Source: Spongilla lacustris
Taxonomy: Eukaryota; Porifera; Demospongiae; Spongillida; Spongillidae
NCBI GenBank assembly: GCA_949361645.1
Contig: OX442420.1
Location: 1,580,244 to 1,644,243 of the forward strand
DNA: 64,000 nucleotides
Direction of reading: 5' to 3'
The position numbers and the translations under genes were made by a program. The first letter of the stretch is position 1. Every line of letters begins with the position of its first letter. The notes beneath the pieces were generated by a model, which was not told the DNA's origin, did not search any database, and saw nothing but the letters and a program-made list of their open reading frames with translations. Positions 11,657 to 21,979 of this stretch are shown one piece after another.

Positions 11657-12290
11657 ATTGATATTACTCCACTTTATGTAGAATAGGGAAATCGGCAACT
11701 ACATATATACAATGTAGTTCTTATTACTAAACAGTTTTGTATTGAAAAAGGACTTGCAAGTTTGGGAATAGCCTTTGCATTGAATAAGATTCTTCCTGAG
11801 GTATGTCAGGCGGTGCACGCAGTGTGTGTGGAGCTGTGTTTATGTGACATTACTTTTCAAGCTATGATCCTATTGATCTCAATATATTTCATTCTCTCAT
11901 ATGAGATTTCCGCCATGAATTATATCTACAAATGTTCACCACTCCTTAAGGAATTTTAATAATGAATGTTCGTGTATTTGTGTGAGTATTGGTTTCAATG
12001 AGAGCTTTGACGACGGAAAGGATATTCGTTAAGGAATTTTAATAATAAAATTCTAAATGTTCGTGTATGTGCATGTGTCAGTATTGGTTTCAATGAGCAT
12101 CTCAAGCGGTGGAGCCACATGCAGCTTTGACGACGGATAGGAGCTACTGAGTAATGGCGTCAACGCGATCCCGTGTACTGCCGTTATATACGTATTTGAA
12201 AATACCACCCTTTTGTACACTGCAAGTCCATATTAGGATTGCATTAAAAGTTTCCCAGCCTTGTCATAGATGAAATAAAATGTTAAGAGG
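11657..12290. other. Intergenic with a short direct repeat
   Basis: The block ttaaggaattttaataatga ... gttcgtgta ... ttggtttcaatgag occurs twice (about 11945-12005 and 12030-12100), a roughly 90-bp direct duplication. No gene is seen. Confidence 0.5.
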
Positions 12291-12294
12291 GGGA

Positions 12295-12430
12295 CATTTT
12301 GCCCTGAAGGGGGACAGTTTGCCCTAGTGTAGATTGTCCGGGAAGACATTGTACACTAGTGCAGAATGTCCGGGGGGACATTGTACACTAGTGCTAAACG
12401 TCCGGGGGGACAAATTTTAGGTGGGACATT
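12295..12430 (-). repeat. 32-bp tandem array (right arm of inverted pair)
   Basis: Three to four reverse-orientation copies of the unit found at 9453-9670 (gtgcagaatgtccgggggga and variants), preceded on the inner side by gggggacagtttgccctagt units. Confidence 0.9.
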
Positions 12431-12534
12431 ATACACTACAACTCCGATTTTTATGTTATTCGGGATATTCGCAAAAACCTATCCGTTCGAATAGTAATTT
12501 ATTGTTACTCGGAAAAATCGATTAGCATTATTAT

Positions 12535-13068
12535 AATTGATTATTATAGTAGACCGTAAACGTACAGGTTTGTAATTTTCAGTTTTCAATTAATGCACGT
12601 ATCAAGCAATATAATTTACATTGAAACATTCATGTTACATATAATTTTCATTTTAATAATCTATGTATTCATATCCCGCGTTATACGGCATGAAGGAGAA
12701 GAATAAGATGGAGAATAAAAGGTTACATATATATTAGACAAACGCAAAGCATTTTCTTATTGTCTTTTGTTCTGTAAGGACATCCGATGTCAATCGCGAC
12801 GCATTAATCACAACCGATCGAATATGCGAGCGTTGGCAGACCCTCCTCAATAATGATCCGCGATGAGATTACAATACAAACGTAACTTCATAAAAATGGT
12901 GGCATTCTTGATCAGATACAAAGATTTTCACAGGAACAAGCTATAATCATATTCTGGAAGACAAGACGTTTCAAACACACGTATATACTGTTCCTGTAAA
13001 TAATGAGAATATGCACTACATAATATCCAAAGCTTATTCCGTAGCCTCAAGTTAATAATATGGGGGTA
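12535..13068. repeat. Segmental duplication block R, copy 1
   Basis: About 530 bp matches 23495-24018 with small indels: both contain agtagaccgtaaa, gtatacgg or ttatacgg followed by aaggagaagaata, gacatccgatgtcaatcgcg, gaataagcgagcgtt-like and tttcacaggaacaag words, and end in agttaataatatgggg. It marks the left edge of the first copy of a tandem duplication of about 11 kb. No coding frame is conserved. Confidence 0.85.
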
Positions 13069-13079
13069 AGATATATTGC

Positions 13080-15140
13080 TCTTGATTATAAGCTTGACTT
13101 CTGCCATGCATCCCAGGTTGCCACCAGGTGAGCTACCGGTAAAGCTGTCTCAACCTACAGCCATTCCAGTTGGAATATTTGAACCCAAACTCGATCTGGC
13201 TGAGAGGCATGGTATACTGCTAGCCTATTCAATATCCCCGGTATCATCAGGTCAAATAGCAGTGGAGGTGCTAAACCATCAGCTGCTCCAGTAACTTTGT
13301 ACAGTAAGCAGCATGTTGGCAGTTTGCACTGTGTAGCATGCAGAGGTAGATGGGATAAGCACAGACACAGAGTCAGGTGATGTGGTACATGCCCCAATAT
13401 CGCATACTGAAAAGCTGGTTTCAAGCACCATTAAGCACATGGTTGATCAAATTACTGATATTGCTCCCTCTGATGGGAGGAAGTTGCAGGTTTTCCCAAG
13501 TGATTTTAGTTGGTGAAGGGGATCTAGGATAGACAAAGCTACTCAAATATGCAATTAAGATAGAGGATTCAGAACCTATTCATCAACAACTCGTCAGCTA
13601 CCCTATCACCAGAGAAGTGTAATTCAAAGGATGGTGGAAAGATATATTACAGCAGGGTGTAATTGAGCACAGTAGTGGTTCTTGGTCATCTCAAATAGTT
13701 TTGGCAATGAAACAGGATGGGTCTTTAAGATTCTGTTGATTTCCGCCATGGGAATGATGTTACATCCATCCTATTCCCCATATAGATGAAACCTTAGACA
13801 CTCTTGGAGGAGCAGACTGGTTGGCAAGTTGAGTTAGAACCAGTGGACAGGGGAAAAAAACAGCATTTAGCACACCCTTTGGATTCTATCAATTCAAGGT
13901 TATGCCATTTGGCTTTTCAAATGCATCTAGCACATTTCAAAAGTTAATGGAATTGGTTTTAAGGGGGTTGCACTGGTCCACATGTATGCTGTATCTGGAT
14001 GATATTGTATTTAGCCAAACTGTGGAGGAGCATCTTCAGAGACTGGAGGAGTTACTGGAAAGATTGCAACAGGCTGGGTTGAAGATCAAACCGAGCAAGT
14101 ACCACATCCTGTGCAAAAGTGTGAAGTGTTTGGGATGCATTGTATTAGAGAAGGGTGTTTTGATGTGGATGCAGGAAAAATAGTTGTGTTTCTAGCTGGG
14201 TTACCCCTCTGAATCATGAGAGTTTGCGACATTTCCTTGGGTTTGCCTCGTATTGTAGAAAATTTGTCCCAAACTTTGCCCAGATAGCTGCACCCCTTAC
14301 ACCCTAACAGAAAAATCCAAAGAGTGATTGAGGACTATGCAGTGTGAAGATGCCTTTATTGCTCTCAAGACCCATCTGATGTCACCTTCAATACTCTCAT
14401 TTCTGATGCACACCAGGATGGCATTGTTTTGGTACAATCCCATCAAAATGATAACAGTATTGTACCTCTCAGAGTGAGATGTTGGCTCTGATATGGGCAG
14501 TTCAACATTTCAAACCTTACCTGTGGGAAAGATTGTTTGTCATTCGCAACATTCACAGTGCACTTCAGTGGCTATAGAATTTTAAGGATCCTCAGGGCCA
14601 GGTTGCTAGGTGATTGGAAATTCTACTGATCTGAATATGATTTCAAGGTTCAGCACTGCCCAGGTGTCAAACATGGCAATGCTGACCCTTTGCCAAGACT
14701 TCCATGCAAGCAATGTGGGCTGTCAGATTTGTCAGAAATGGGTGATGTTATAGCCTTGTTAACTTATATAGTAACATGGTTTCTAGCTTTATCTTCTTCT
14801 GAGCAGAGGCAGTTGCAGCAATCTGACAATGATCTAAAACAGGTCCTGGCATAGATGGAAAAGGACCAATGTTCAGCAGGATTTCCAAAGAACAGTGGAT
14901 ACTGGGTGCAGACTTTGTGGTCACAACGTGATCATCTTGTGGTGAAGGTTGGGGTGCTTTTCAGAGAATGGGAGGATGTGCCTGGGAAAGTTACTACAAA
15001 TGCCTGCAGTTTGTTATTCCCCAGTATATGGTTCGTTTCATGTTGCAACGACTTCATGATGCACCAAGTGGTAGCCATTTAGGTATTGCTAAGACACTTA
15101 ATAAGATCAGTTCTCATTTCTATTGACCTGGGCAGAGACG
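13080..15140 (+). pseudogene. Degraded Ty3/gypsy retrotransposon pol
   Basis: A reverse transcriptase core is clear at 13902-14183: MPFGFSNASSTFQKLM followed by YLDDIVFS (the YxDD box), then the HLQRLEELLERL and GLKIKPSKY elements of Ty3/gypsy RT. Upstream, in other frames, is the RT start (VIEHSSGSWSSQIVLAMKQD). Downstream are the connection (LRHFLGFASYCRKF), RNase H pieces, and the integrase zinc-finger and linker region (RLHDAPSGSHLGIAKTL near 15040-15100). Many frameshifts and stops break the frame, so it is dead. No LTRs are visible; the right end is cut where the gene-cluster segment begins at about 15145. The copy sits in copy 1 of the duplication only, so it probably entered after the duplication. 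Confidence 0.9.
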
Positions 15141-15242
15141 GGAGCACTTTTGATAGACGCCGTAAATAATGTTGCAGTACGTAGGGTTAAAAATACGTGA
15201 TGGAACATTTATCAAATACGAACAGATCGTGAGTCTGATTAA

Positions 15243-15680
15243 TGTCTATTGTCCTGAATGTCCACCCGGCGGGGGTACAATTGGACACCCGGGCGGACAG
15301 CAAAAAAAGTTTTGCCGTTCGGTCACAGAAGGGACCTGGTTGCATTTAACGGTACTTGGCTTACAGAACAAGTCTTTTCAGGATCGAGATAAGAAAGGCT
15401 TAAATCCTTTCGGTATTCGTAAAATGACCCGTGCTAGCGGACCTATTCATTACGCTCCGACCGATCCGCACGGAGCGTAATGGATAGGTCCGCTAGAACA
15501 GCTGTACCAAAAGGATTTAAGCCTTGCTTATCTCGGTCCAACCCTGAAAAGATTTGTACTATAAGCCATTACCGCTAAATGCCACTAGGTCCCTTCCGTG
15601 ACCGAACGTCAAAAACCTTTTTGCTGTCTATACCCGGGTATACAATTGTACCCCCGGTTGGACATCCAGGACAATAGACA
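15243..15680. mobile_element. 438-bp piggyBac-type foldback MITE with TTAA target duplication
   Basis: The element begins tgtctattgtcctg and ends with its complement. It is nearly one long palindrome centred at about 15465: gcggacctattcattacgct (left arm) faces agcgtaatggataggtccgc (right arm). TTAA flanks both sides (15239-15242 and 15681-15684). The empty site survives in the paralogous segment at about 28990 (gagtctga-TCAA-tgatgataac), which shows that exactly this unit plus one TTAA was gained. TTAA duplication is the mark of the piggyBac superfamily. It encodes no transposase. Confidence 0.88.
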
Positions 15681-15750
15681 TTAATGATGATAACACTTTG
15701 TTAGTCAGTTGATCTCTAACAATTTATAATGAATATAACATTGTGGAAGT

Positions 15751-15869
15751 TCAAACACTTGTATATGTGTTACAGATTTGCGTCAATGCGATATAATTGC
15801 TGCAGCTGGGACTACTTGCATGGTGTAGGGGACGAGATGCAGCGGGGACACGCCCCCTGATCTGTTCAT
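15751..15869 (-). pseudogene. Orphan exon 2 of the small secreted protein family
   Basis: The minus strand keeps the acceptor (gattcag ending at 15870) and most of the exon found intact at 29069-29179. An extra G in the run GGGGG after the fourth codon shifts the frame, and a small insertion (catgcaagtag) adds further damage. Exon 1 is not adjacent: the intron is interrupted and a damaged exon 1 lies at 18915-19133. Together these are best read as one broken minus-strand gene of duplication copy 1. Confidence 0.75.
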
Positions 15870-15883
15870 CTGAATCACTTAAT

Positions 15884-16205
15884 CGAGAGTTACGTTAGTA
15901 ACTCTCATATAGGATTTGACCCCGATTATGAATGTCATTAAAAAAACGCGACCCGCTTCTAACAGGACTCCTGACGAGCGGATGGCTTGCCTTGTTGTCG
16001 TCATCGTACAAGAAGGCAACAACAAGCAGTTCCGCGTTTGTTTGATGTCACAAAACCGCGTGGTTATAGAGAACAAAACTATTTTCCAAACTCGTACCCA
16101 GTCCCACGTATTTCTCGTTCTTCTTGTTGTTGTTGTTCTTGACCACGCATAACTCGGGATAGGAACACTTTTAAGAAATGAAAATCACACCAATGGCTTC
16201 AGAAT
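15884..16205. repeat. Dispersed repeat M, copy 1
   Basis: Shares gagttacgtt, atataggatttgaccccgat, tatgaatgtcatt and the right-hand block taactcgggataggaac ... cacaccaatggct with 24757-25062. The middle is more diverged than the ends. No reading frame is conserved. Confidence 0.75.
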
Positions 16206-17125
16206 TCGTTTGCATTCTCGCTTCTGTGGTCAAAGCGTCTCGAAGCTACATTGTATATATCGGTGGTTGCGTTAGCAAATGACGTACCTGTATCTGACAG
16301 GACTCTAAACGATCAAATAGTTAAGAACTTGGTCATATTTGGCTCCAGTACACTGTAGCTGTATACATGTAATCCAATGTGTACGGTCTGGGCACTACAC
16401 CAATTACCCTAGTGAAATTGTGGCACGTATCCGGTTTGGGCACTAACACTATTTAAAATCATCGGAACCCTCGATCCTAAACTAAACTTTAAAGAGGCAA
16501 CGATACAACGAAAATTCAGCAGCCATAAAGAGTGCAGAACATCGGGACAATTCCATCGCTTCTCCTTCTGCGAAAAGAATGCGATTCCAAGATTAAGAAC
16601 GCACGACCGACAGACAAACATGCTGCTGGTAAAAATGCTACCGCAGGGGTAATAGGCTTGGAAAGATACCAAACCCAATAGGTACGTTCGAATTCGACTG
16701 AGTGCAACTATACAATAAGTATTTGGGTTAGATGTACATCAGTTGACCCTTGTGTATCCACGTGACTGAGAGGTCACACGCATACCTTGTACACGTGTAC
16801 AAATGTCATGTAGATCTATACATACACGTTAGTGTGGTATCACTATTCTTTACATTGATGTGTAGACTCTACAACTTATTAAAAAAAAAAAGTGTTACAA
16901 GCAGAAGCGCTAGGGCTTCCTATGTAAACTAGAGGTCAGAATTCATTGTGTACTTGTTAGTGTCATCAATAAAAAAAGTCTGCCCAGGTCAATTACAGTA
17001 ACAGTTTTAACATGGCTTCTGTTTATCAAGTAGAGATTAGGTGTTTTGTAGATACATGTACACGATTTTGTGAGTACATGTAATTGTAATTTTGTGTTCA
17101 TTTTCTGTACCTTTTAGCTTCTCCC
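16206..17125. other. Intergenic, no gene recognised
   Basis: Only short frames without domains occur (16409-16707 minus, 16750-16932 plus). Confidence 0.4.
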
Positions 17126-17420
17126 TGAATGATCCAAAAAAAGCATACTGAGGGAACAGGTAGGCTATTGTAAGGAATAGCATACTGTTAAATGGGCTAA
17201 ATGATGCCTTTTGCAAAATCCACCCATTGTTAGCACAAAAGGTCAGCTGTTTGTGAAGTTAGTGCAAGTGCATTGCTTAACAAGGCACTGAGCGTGCATA
17301 GAAAAAAAAAAGGTGAATTTCTGCATGATATTTGTGCTATTGATGCAATCAAAATCACAGAACCACATAGGGAAGCTTGGTACTCTAATGGTAGGTGTGT
17401 GTAATGGCAGACGAAATACC
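17126..17420 (+). repeat. Duplicated block E, copy 1 (deleted version)
   Basis: Matches parts of 26815-27590: ggaatagcat/ggaatagcac, ttaaatgatgcctttt, cttaacaaggcactga, tgaatttct(g/a)catgat and a final aatggtagg. The longer version in copy 2 carries an open frame of 145 codons. Here roughly 120 bp of that frame is missing and the frame is lost. Confidence 0.65.
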
Positions 17421-17424
17421 TGCA

Positions 17425-17995
17425 TACCCTTATGTACCCTCTTACCTACTACTACCCCTACCCCTCCCGATACCTACCACTACCCCTACTATTACCCCTA
17501 CTCCTTCTCTTACCTACTACCATGGGCGCCCCCAGCAATTTTGGAAGGGTGGGGGCCAGGGGGTGCCATTTGACAGCCAAATATTACTATGGAGGGTGTT
17601 GTCCGCTTTCGGCCGATTCAGCCAGGGGGGGGGGGGGGGGGGGGGGGGGGGGTGTGCGCATGTTCTAACTAATACTGAATACTTAAACGTTTTATTAGAA
17701 GTGGGGGGGGGGCATGGTCCCCCTGGGGACGCCCATGACCTATTATCCCTACTCCTCCCCTTACCTACTACTACCACTACTACTCCCCTTACCTACTACT
17801 ACCCCTACTACCTACTATCACCCCTACTCAGCCCTTAGCTACTACTACCTCTACTCCTCCCCTTACCTACTACTGCCCCTACTCCTCCCCTTACCTACTA
17901 CTACCCCTACTCCTCCCCTTACCTACTACTACCCCTACTCCTCCCCTTACCTACTACTACCCCTACTCCTTCCCTTACCTACTATTCCCCTGGTG
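17425..17995 (+). repeat. Minisatellite (cctactactacccctactcc)
   Basis: Tandem units of about 26 bp, with shorter variants, fill nearly 600 bp and are interrupted by a MITE at 17521-17744. The matching position in duplication copy 2 (27838-27905) has only two to three units, so the array expanded here or contracted there. Confidence 0.9.
17521..17744. mobile_element. MITE with catgggcgcccccag ends, inside the minisatellite
   Basis: The left end catgggcgcccccag is the near-complement of the right end ctggggacgcccatg, and the unit of 224 bp interrupts the cctactacta array. The inside has tgacagccaaatattac, tgtccgctttcggccgattc and a long poly-G run. A truncated second copy in reverse orientation ends at 32474. 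Confidence 0.8.
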
Positions 17996-18084
17996 CATGG
18001 AGTGAGGTGACCTCAATGGTCACGTATGTGATGGTGATGAATTCACTGATTCACTACTGCCAGAATATACATGGATACTGTTTA

Positions 18085-18263
18085 CAAGTTCAATTGACAC
18101 AGATCACTTTAATTTACAGAACACTGTAATAAAGGAAGAGATGGTGGACAAACTTGTTGCTGTCATATCAAAAGAGTCGGAGAGAGTAAACGTTTCACTG
18201 TATAACATTGTTTATGTACTGAACAATATGTATCATCCATGGCTGAGTGATTTCTGGTTATGA
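18085..18263 (+). pseudogene. Unrecognised coding remnant
   Basis: An open frame of about 57 codons ending in TGA at 18261-18263 has protein-like, helix-rich composition (EEMVDKLVAVISKESERV, then NIVYVLNNMYHPWLSDFW). There is no start codon context. It could be the last exon of the same gene as the frame at 27188-27622 in the other duplication copy, whose own 3' part differs. I do not recognise the family. Confidence 0.3.
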
Positions 18264-18522
18264 CATGTAGATATGCATGATTACTACATATATACCAAGT
18301 TCAGATCGTAGGTAAGTGATCAGTGTTTCTCAATGGTATCATAATTGCAACGTCAGAGGCTCTTATTTAATGGTCCTTTTTGCATTTTAAAATGCAAAGT
18401 ACTCTCTTTCCACTATTAGGGTATATAAGATTAATAGTGATGAAATGTATGTTGCTAAGTGAATATATTTAGATGCAGCATGATGGTTGAATGCATCCAA
18501 TTATGAATAAAAACCAATGAAA

Positions 18523-18814
18523 CAAGTAAATAAAAACATTCTCTATGAGAAAGTTGGTGGTATATAGGATTCGAAGGCAATGGTGGTGTAAAAAGGAAGG
18601 AAACAAGGGTCTAATAATAAGGGAAAATGGAATAGTCCTATATTTAGCACATTTCTACATGTAGGATAGTATGTTGTTCATGTGCTAAATATAGGACTAT
18701 TCCATTTTCCCTTATTATTAGACCCTTAATTGTTTCCTTCCTTTTTACACCACCATTGCCTTCAAATCCTATACACCACCAACTTTCTCATAGAGAATGT
18801 TTTTATTTACTTGT
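18523..18814. mobile_element. 292-bp hairpin MITE H, copy 1
   Basis: Arms of about 130 bp are inverted copies: acaagtaaataaaaacattc at the left end pairs exactly with the right end, and inner parts match through tagtcctatatttagcac. The loop is about 30 bp. A relative lies at 28030-28317 at the equivalent place of the second duplication copy. No coding content. Confidence 0.9.
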
Positions 18815-18914
18815 TTAATTTATTACAAGGGACATTACCGATGGTTACATTTAAGTCTATATGTATATCATCAAAACTATACACATCCACTTCACTTATC
18901 CCCTCACACTTAAC

Positions 18915-19133
18915 CATGCGGAAAAAACATTTTGTATTGCAGACAGAATTTTCCCCAATGCTGTCGAGTTGCACGCGCTTCCAATCGGGCAATGTTGTAT
19001 CGTATCGTTTAGGTACCATAGTATCTTGCACACCGATGTGATGGTTCCACAAGCAGGGTCACTCGCTGTACTAGTTCCTCGTCTTTGAATAGGATGACAT
19101 ATGATGATGAGTGAGACTTAGAAGGTTAGACAA
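18915..19133 (-). pseudogene. Broken exon 1 of the small secreted protein family
   Basis: The minus strand matches the exon at 29258-29494 over its whole length (ATCACATCGGTGTGCAAGAT, CTATGGTACCTAAACGATAC, TGCCCGATTGGAAGCGCGTG). Three lesions are visible: the start codon is TTG (19131-19133), a deletion in the signal-peptide region shifts the frame, and the splice donor has become ttaagt. The upstream promoter block (19217-19275) survives. Its exon 2 is probably the orphan at 15751-15869. Confidence 0.85.
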
Positions 19134-19216
19134 GGTGCAGTGTTGCTTGCCTCTGAAATGCAGCTAGAAGATTGACCACATTAATATTGACCAAAGTCGT
19201 AAAGAACAAGATATTT

Positions 19217-19325
19217 ATACATACAATTAATTTAATTTATTACAAGGGACATTACCGATGGTTGCATTTAAGTGTATAACTGTATTAGGTTTCATAAAGC
19301 GGTGATTCCCTTGACATGATATTGT
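19217..19325 (-). promoter_or_regulatory. Conserved upstream block of the minus-strand family member
   Basis: Sequence tattacaagggacattaccg ... tgcatttaagtgtat ... gtattaggtttcataaag(c/t)ggtgattcccttgacatgat is shared with 29575-29660 upstream of the intact minus-strand gene, and in part with 29999-30075 and 18818-18855. On the minus strand this reads ttaaatgcaacc-atcggtaatgtcccttgtaata, very close to the plus-gene promoter at 21886-21936. Confidence 0.55.
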
Positions 19326-19379
19326 ACAGGTGAAGGGAAATCGTTCTTGCGTTTATACATGTACATGTAGGCCTATAGT

Positions 19380-19860
19380 AGGCGAGTTTGTATGGCGCCG
19401 AAGGCGCCTCGTCCGCGAAGTGGACTCGGGACGAGGCTGTTCAATTTTTTTCGGGTGCTCGTTTTTTTTAAATGAAGAGTGTCTGGTCGGCACCCGGGGT
19501 GTAATTTGACCCCGGATTCGGCTTTCGGGTGGAAATTTGACCCCTAACGTGCAGGACAGCCATGGGGGTACAGCCTTGTCAACATTTTTACCCTAAACAC
19601 TTTAACATCCTAGTGCTGCTAATGTTATTTCTAACGTTGCCGTTTAGGAATCTTTCCCATGCGTGCCCAAATTACCACGCAAGCCAGTCGGTATAATTAC
19701 TAAATAAAGGAAAGCCGTATGAAATCATATCAAAACTAATAATAATAGCCGTAGAATGTAAATTTAACGTACAATATGATTATAAACATTATCTAAGGTC
19801 TAAGGCACACGTACAGCTCCTATGAGTACGAGCACCAAGCTGTACGTAATTCCCTGAGGC
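19380..19860. other. Intergenic, no gene recognised
   Basis: Contains a short GC-rich patch (19390-19560, ggcgccgaaggcgcctcgtc) and otherwise AT-rich DNA. A shared word with the other duplication copy (ctcctatgagtacgagcac, about 19815 and 29925) keeps the two copies in register. Confidence 0.4.
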
Positions 19861-19917
19861 ATACATGCAAATTTGTTATTACAGAGTTACAAATGAAATT
19901 ACCAAGTAATAGTAGCT

Positions 19918-20945
19918 TTTAAAAAGGGGTGCCTTATTTTACCGCAAAGACACACAAAGACAAGCCAGAAGGCACAAAGACACGTGAGGATACTAGAAAG
20001 ATATGCAAAGACACTGGATACTACATACGAGATATAGAAATATTCGACAAAACTTACAAAAAGACACCCAGCCCCACGATAGAACTTCATTGACATCAAT
20101 AAAGACACCGGATCAGCCCCATAACCATAAAGCTACTTCGTTTCTTGTCGTACGACACCGCTGAAGCAGCCAGTTATGCATTACTTCCGTGGGTACGGTG
20201 TGGCTTTAATTAAATACAGCGACGAGCTGCTATCTTGCTACTTCGTGATGTATGCTACACAAAGACAAGAACAGACACTGTGAGGACTGTGGGACACCAA
20301 ACTGTAGCTCTTTATGCCTCATCTGGATGTGCCTGCTACACACAGACAAGCAGATTGAGACGCTCTGAGAGACTGTGGGGCACTAAAACGACACCAAACT
20401 GTAGTTCTTTATGCTTCATCTTGGCAATTTGATGTGGTTGCTACACAAAGTCAAATGCAAACACTCATAATGAATTTTTAAATGTGATAGTAATACCATG
20501 CACAGCAAAGAAATAGAGCGTGATGTCTTTGTAATATCTCTCAGTCTCTCATAGCACCTGCTTGCCTTTGTGTAGCAGCTAGAATGCCCAAAAGCATAAA
20601 CATGCACTTTCACTGTCACATAAAAATGGAACAAAATATGCCCTATACATGTTCTTAAATTTTATAATCTATTTAGCACGCTACTTACTAGTTAATGAAA
20701 AAAAATGCAAATCACCAGCATAGCCCGTATCGTAAATTGATTTTAGCTTTTGGTTTAGAAGTAATTGTATTTATTAATACAATTGAAAGTATCACCGCTA
20801 TTTATATACCCGGTAGAGATAGAGTGCGTTGTTATTGGTTTGGAATTTACAATGTCCCCCCCCACCCCGGAAGTATATGCCTTTGTGCGGCACATAATAA
20901 CGTACATTGCGATCTGAGTTTTTTTTTTTTTTTTTTTTTTGGTCT
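19918..20945. mobile_element. Insertion of about 1 kb relative to duplication copy 2
   Basis: Copy 2 runs without break from taatagcatttaaaacatct to cattattaa (30150-30180), whereas copy 1 carries about 1 kb between the same words. The insert has repeated gctacacaaagacaa-type words, a region gaacttaca... of low complexity and a T-run of about 20 at its right end (20920-20940). Terminal repeats are not clear, so the type of element is unknown. Confidence 0.5.
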
Positions 20946-21870
20946 CTTACTATTTCATTATTAAATTAAAGGTTTAACTTCAAGATCTATCCGCAAGATG
21001 TCTTCACATTTATGAAAATTCTCTCAAGGGATGACACTGCCCTAGCTGCATGCCTCCGTGTTGTTGGCTCTCATGCGTCTGTTGGTATTATACATGTAGT
21101 TGCGTTTATTTTGTGCACTTCGGAGGGTGTATTTTTCGTTAAAATGGAGAGCATGATGTCTGGGACGAGGCTTGTACATGTAGATTACTAAAGTATGCAA
21201 TGACTCAATCAGGGTATTGCATGCATGGCATGAGTACTAACACCCACCTGTTAATTAATGCATGCGCTACAGTCTGTATACATTTATATATATTTATATC
21301 CCGCTGCGGTTGTCCTGGTGTGAAACCTAAGATGGTATAGTGAAGTACATGGCATTGTGCTGAATGATTTCAATCGATATTGGCTATAAACAACATTATA
21401 CTAAAAAGGAGATCGAAGCCTGCGCGAAAACACATGCACGTAAACATTGAAATTCTTCCTAGAAAGGTGCGGTATAGGTTTCCTAGCCAATGTGTATTGT
21501 TCTCACTTGTGTATACACCGTGATGTTTTCTTTAGATTTCCTATACATGGAGGAAGCCGCATGCATGCATTTACGGTTGTGGTCATGATTGATATTGAAA
21601 TAACTTATCAGCCACTCATGTCATCATTCCTACTTTAGTATAATGAGTAAGTCAGTCACAACTTTTTTTTTTTTAAAGGATAACATGAAAACTACATACA
21701 TCAACAGGATTCATGCATCTACATGAAATAGGGTTTCTAGCCACTAACTGCACTGACCGGGCATCGTCTAGTTCGTGCAAGGAAAATTTAGCAACTTGAT
21801 TCCTATGCAACCTAGCACCATGCATGCAGTTTCCCTTCGCCTGAATAAAAATATGTCCCAGGCCTTATGA
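20946..21870. repeat. Duplicated intergenic block between the divergent genes, copy 1
   Basis: 20950-21390 matches 30165-30745 (aaaggtttaacttcaag, gatgacactgccctagctgc, atcccgctgcggttgtcctg, tggtatagtgaagtacatgg); 21410-21600 matches 32590-32755; 21700-21850 matches 33345-33485. In copy 2 extra DNA separates the first and second of these. No gene is seen. Confidence 0.8.
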
Positions 21871-21885
21871 GTCCTACTGATACAT

Positions 21886-21936
21886 TTAAATGCAAATGGC
21901 AGTGATGTCCCTTATAAATATAAAGTGTATATAAAG
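21886..21936 (+). promoter_or_regulatory. Promoter block with octamer-like site and TATA box
   Basis: ATGCAAAT (21890-21897, the classical POU/octamer word) is followed by agtgatgtcccttata (21901-21916) and a TATA box in gtgtatataaag (21925-21936), 44 bp before the chosen start codon. The same order appears at 33518-33560 (atgcaaac, gtgatggccctta, gtgtatatc) and, on the minus strand, upstream of the gene at 29069-29494. The in-frame ATG at 21941 lies only 5 bp past the TATA box and so is unlikely to be in the mRNA. Confidence 0.6.
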
Positions 21937-21979
21937 TTTAATGTTCACTACTTTTGCATTTCAAAGGCAACATTGTACC

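Larger units (their letters stand above)
9453..12430. mobile_element. Possible foldback-type element with tandem-repeat ends
   Basis: The 32-bp array at 9453-9670 and its reverse complement at 12295-12430 face each other, and both switch to actagggcaaactg-type units on the inner side. This is the arrangement of foldback (FB/Galileo-like) transposons, whose long inverted ends are built of short tandem repeats. The 2.6 kb between them holds two further inverted-repeat elements and no recognisable transposase. No target duplication was identified, so the call is structural only. Confidence 0.4.
15145..15883. repeat. Duplicated segment D around the minus-strand exon 2
   Basis: This block matches 28900-29187 almost base for base (tgttgcagtacgtagggtt, atggaacatttatcaaatac, gtggaagttcaa, gacgagatgcagcgg), except that it contains an extra 438 bp (15243-15680) plus a TTAA. 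It ends at gaatcactta, just past the splice acceptor of a former exon 2. The remaining match to the intron and exon 1 resumes about 2.95 kb to the right (from about 18860). Confidence 0.85.
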
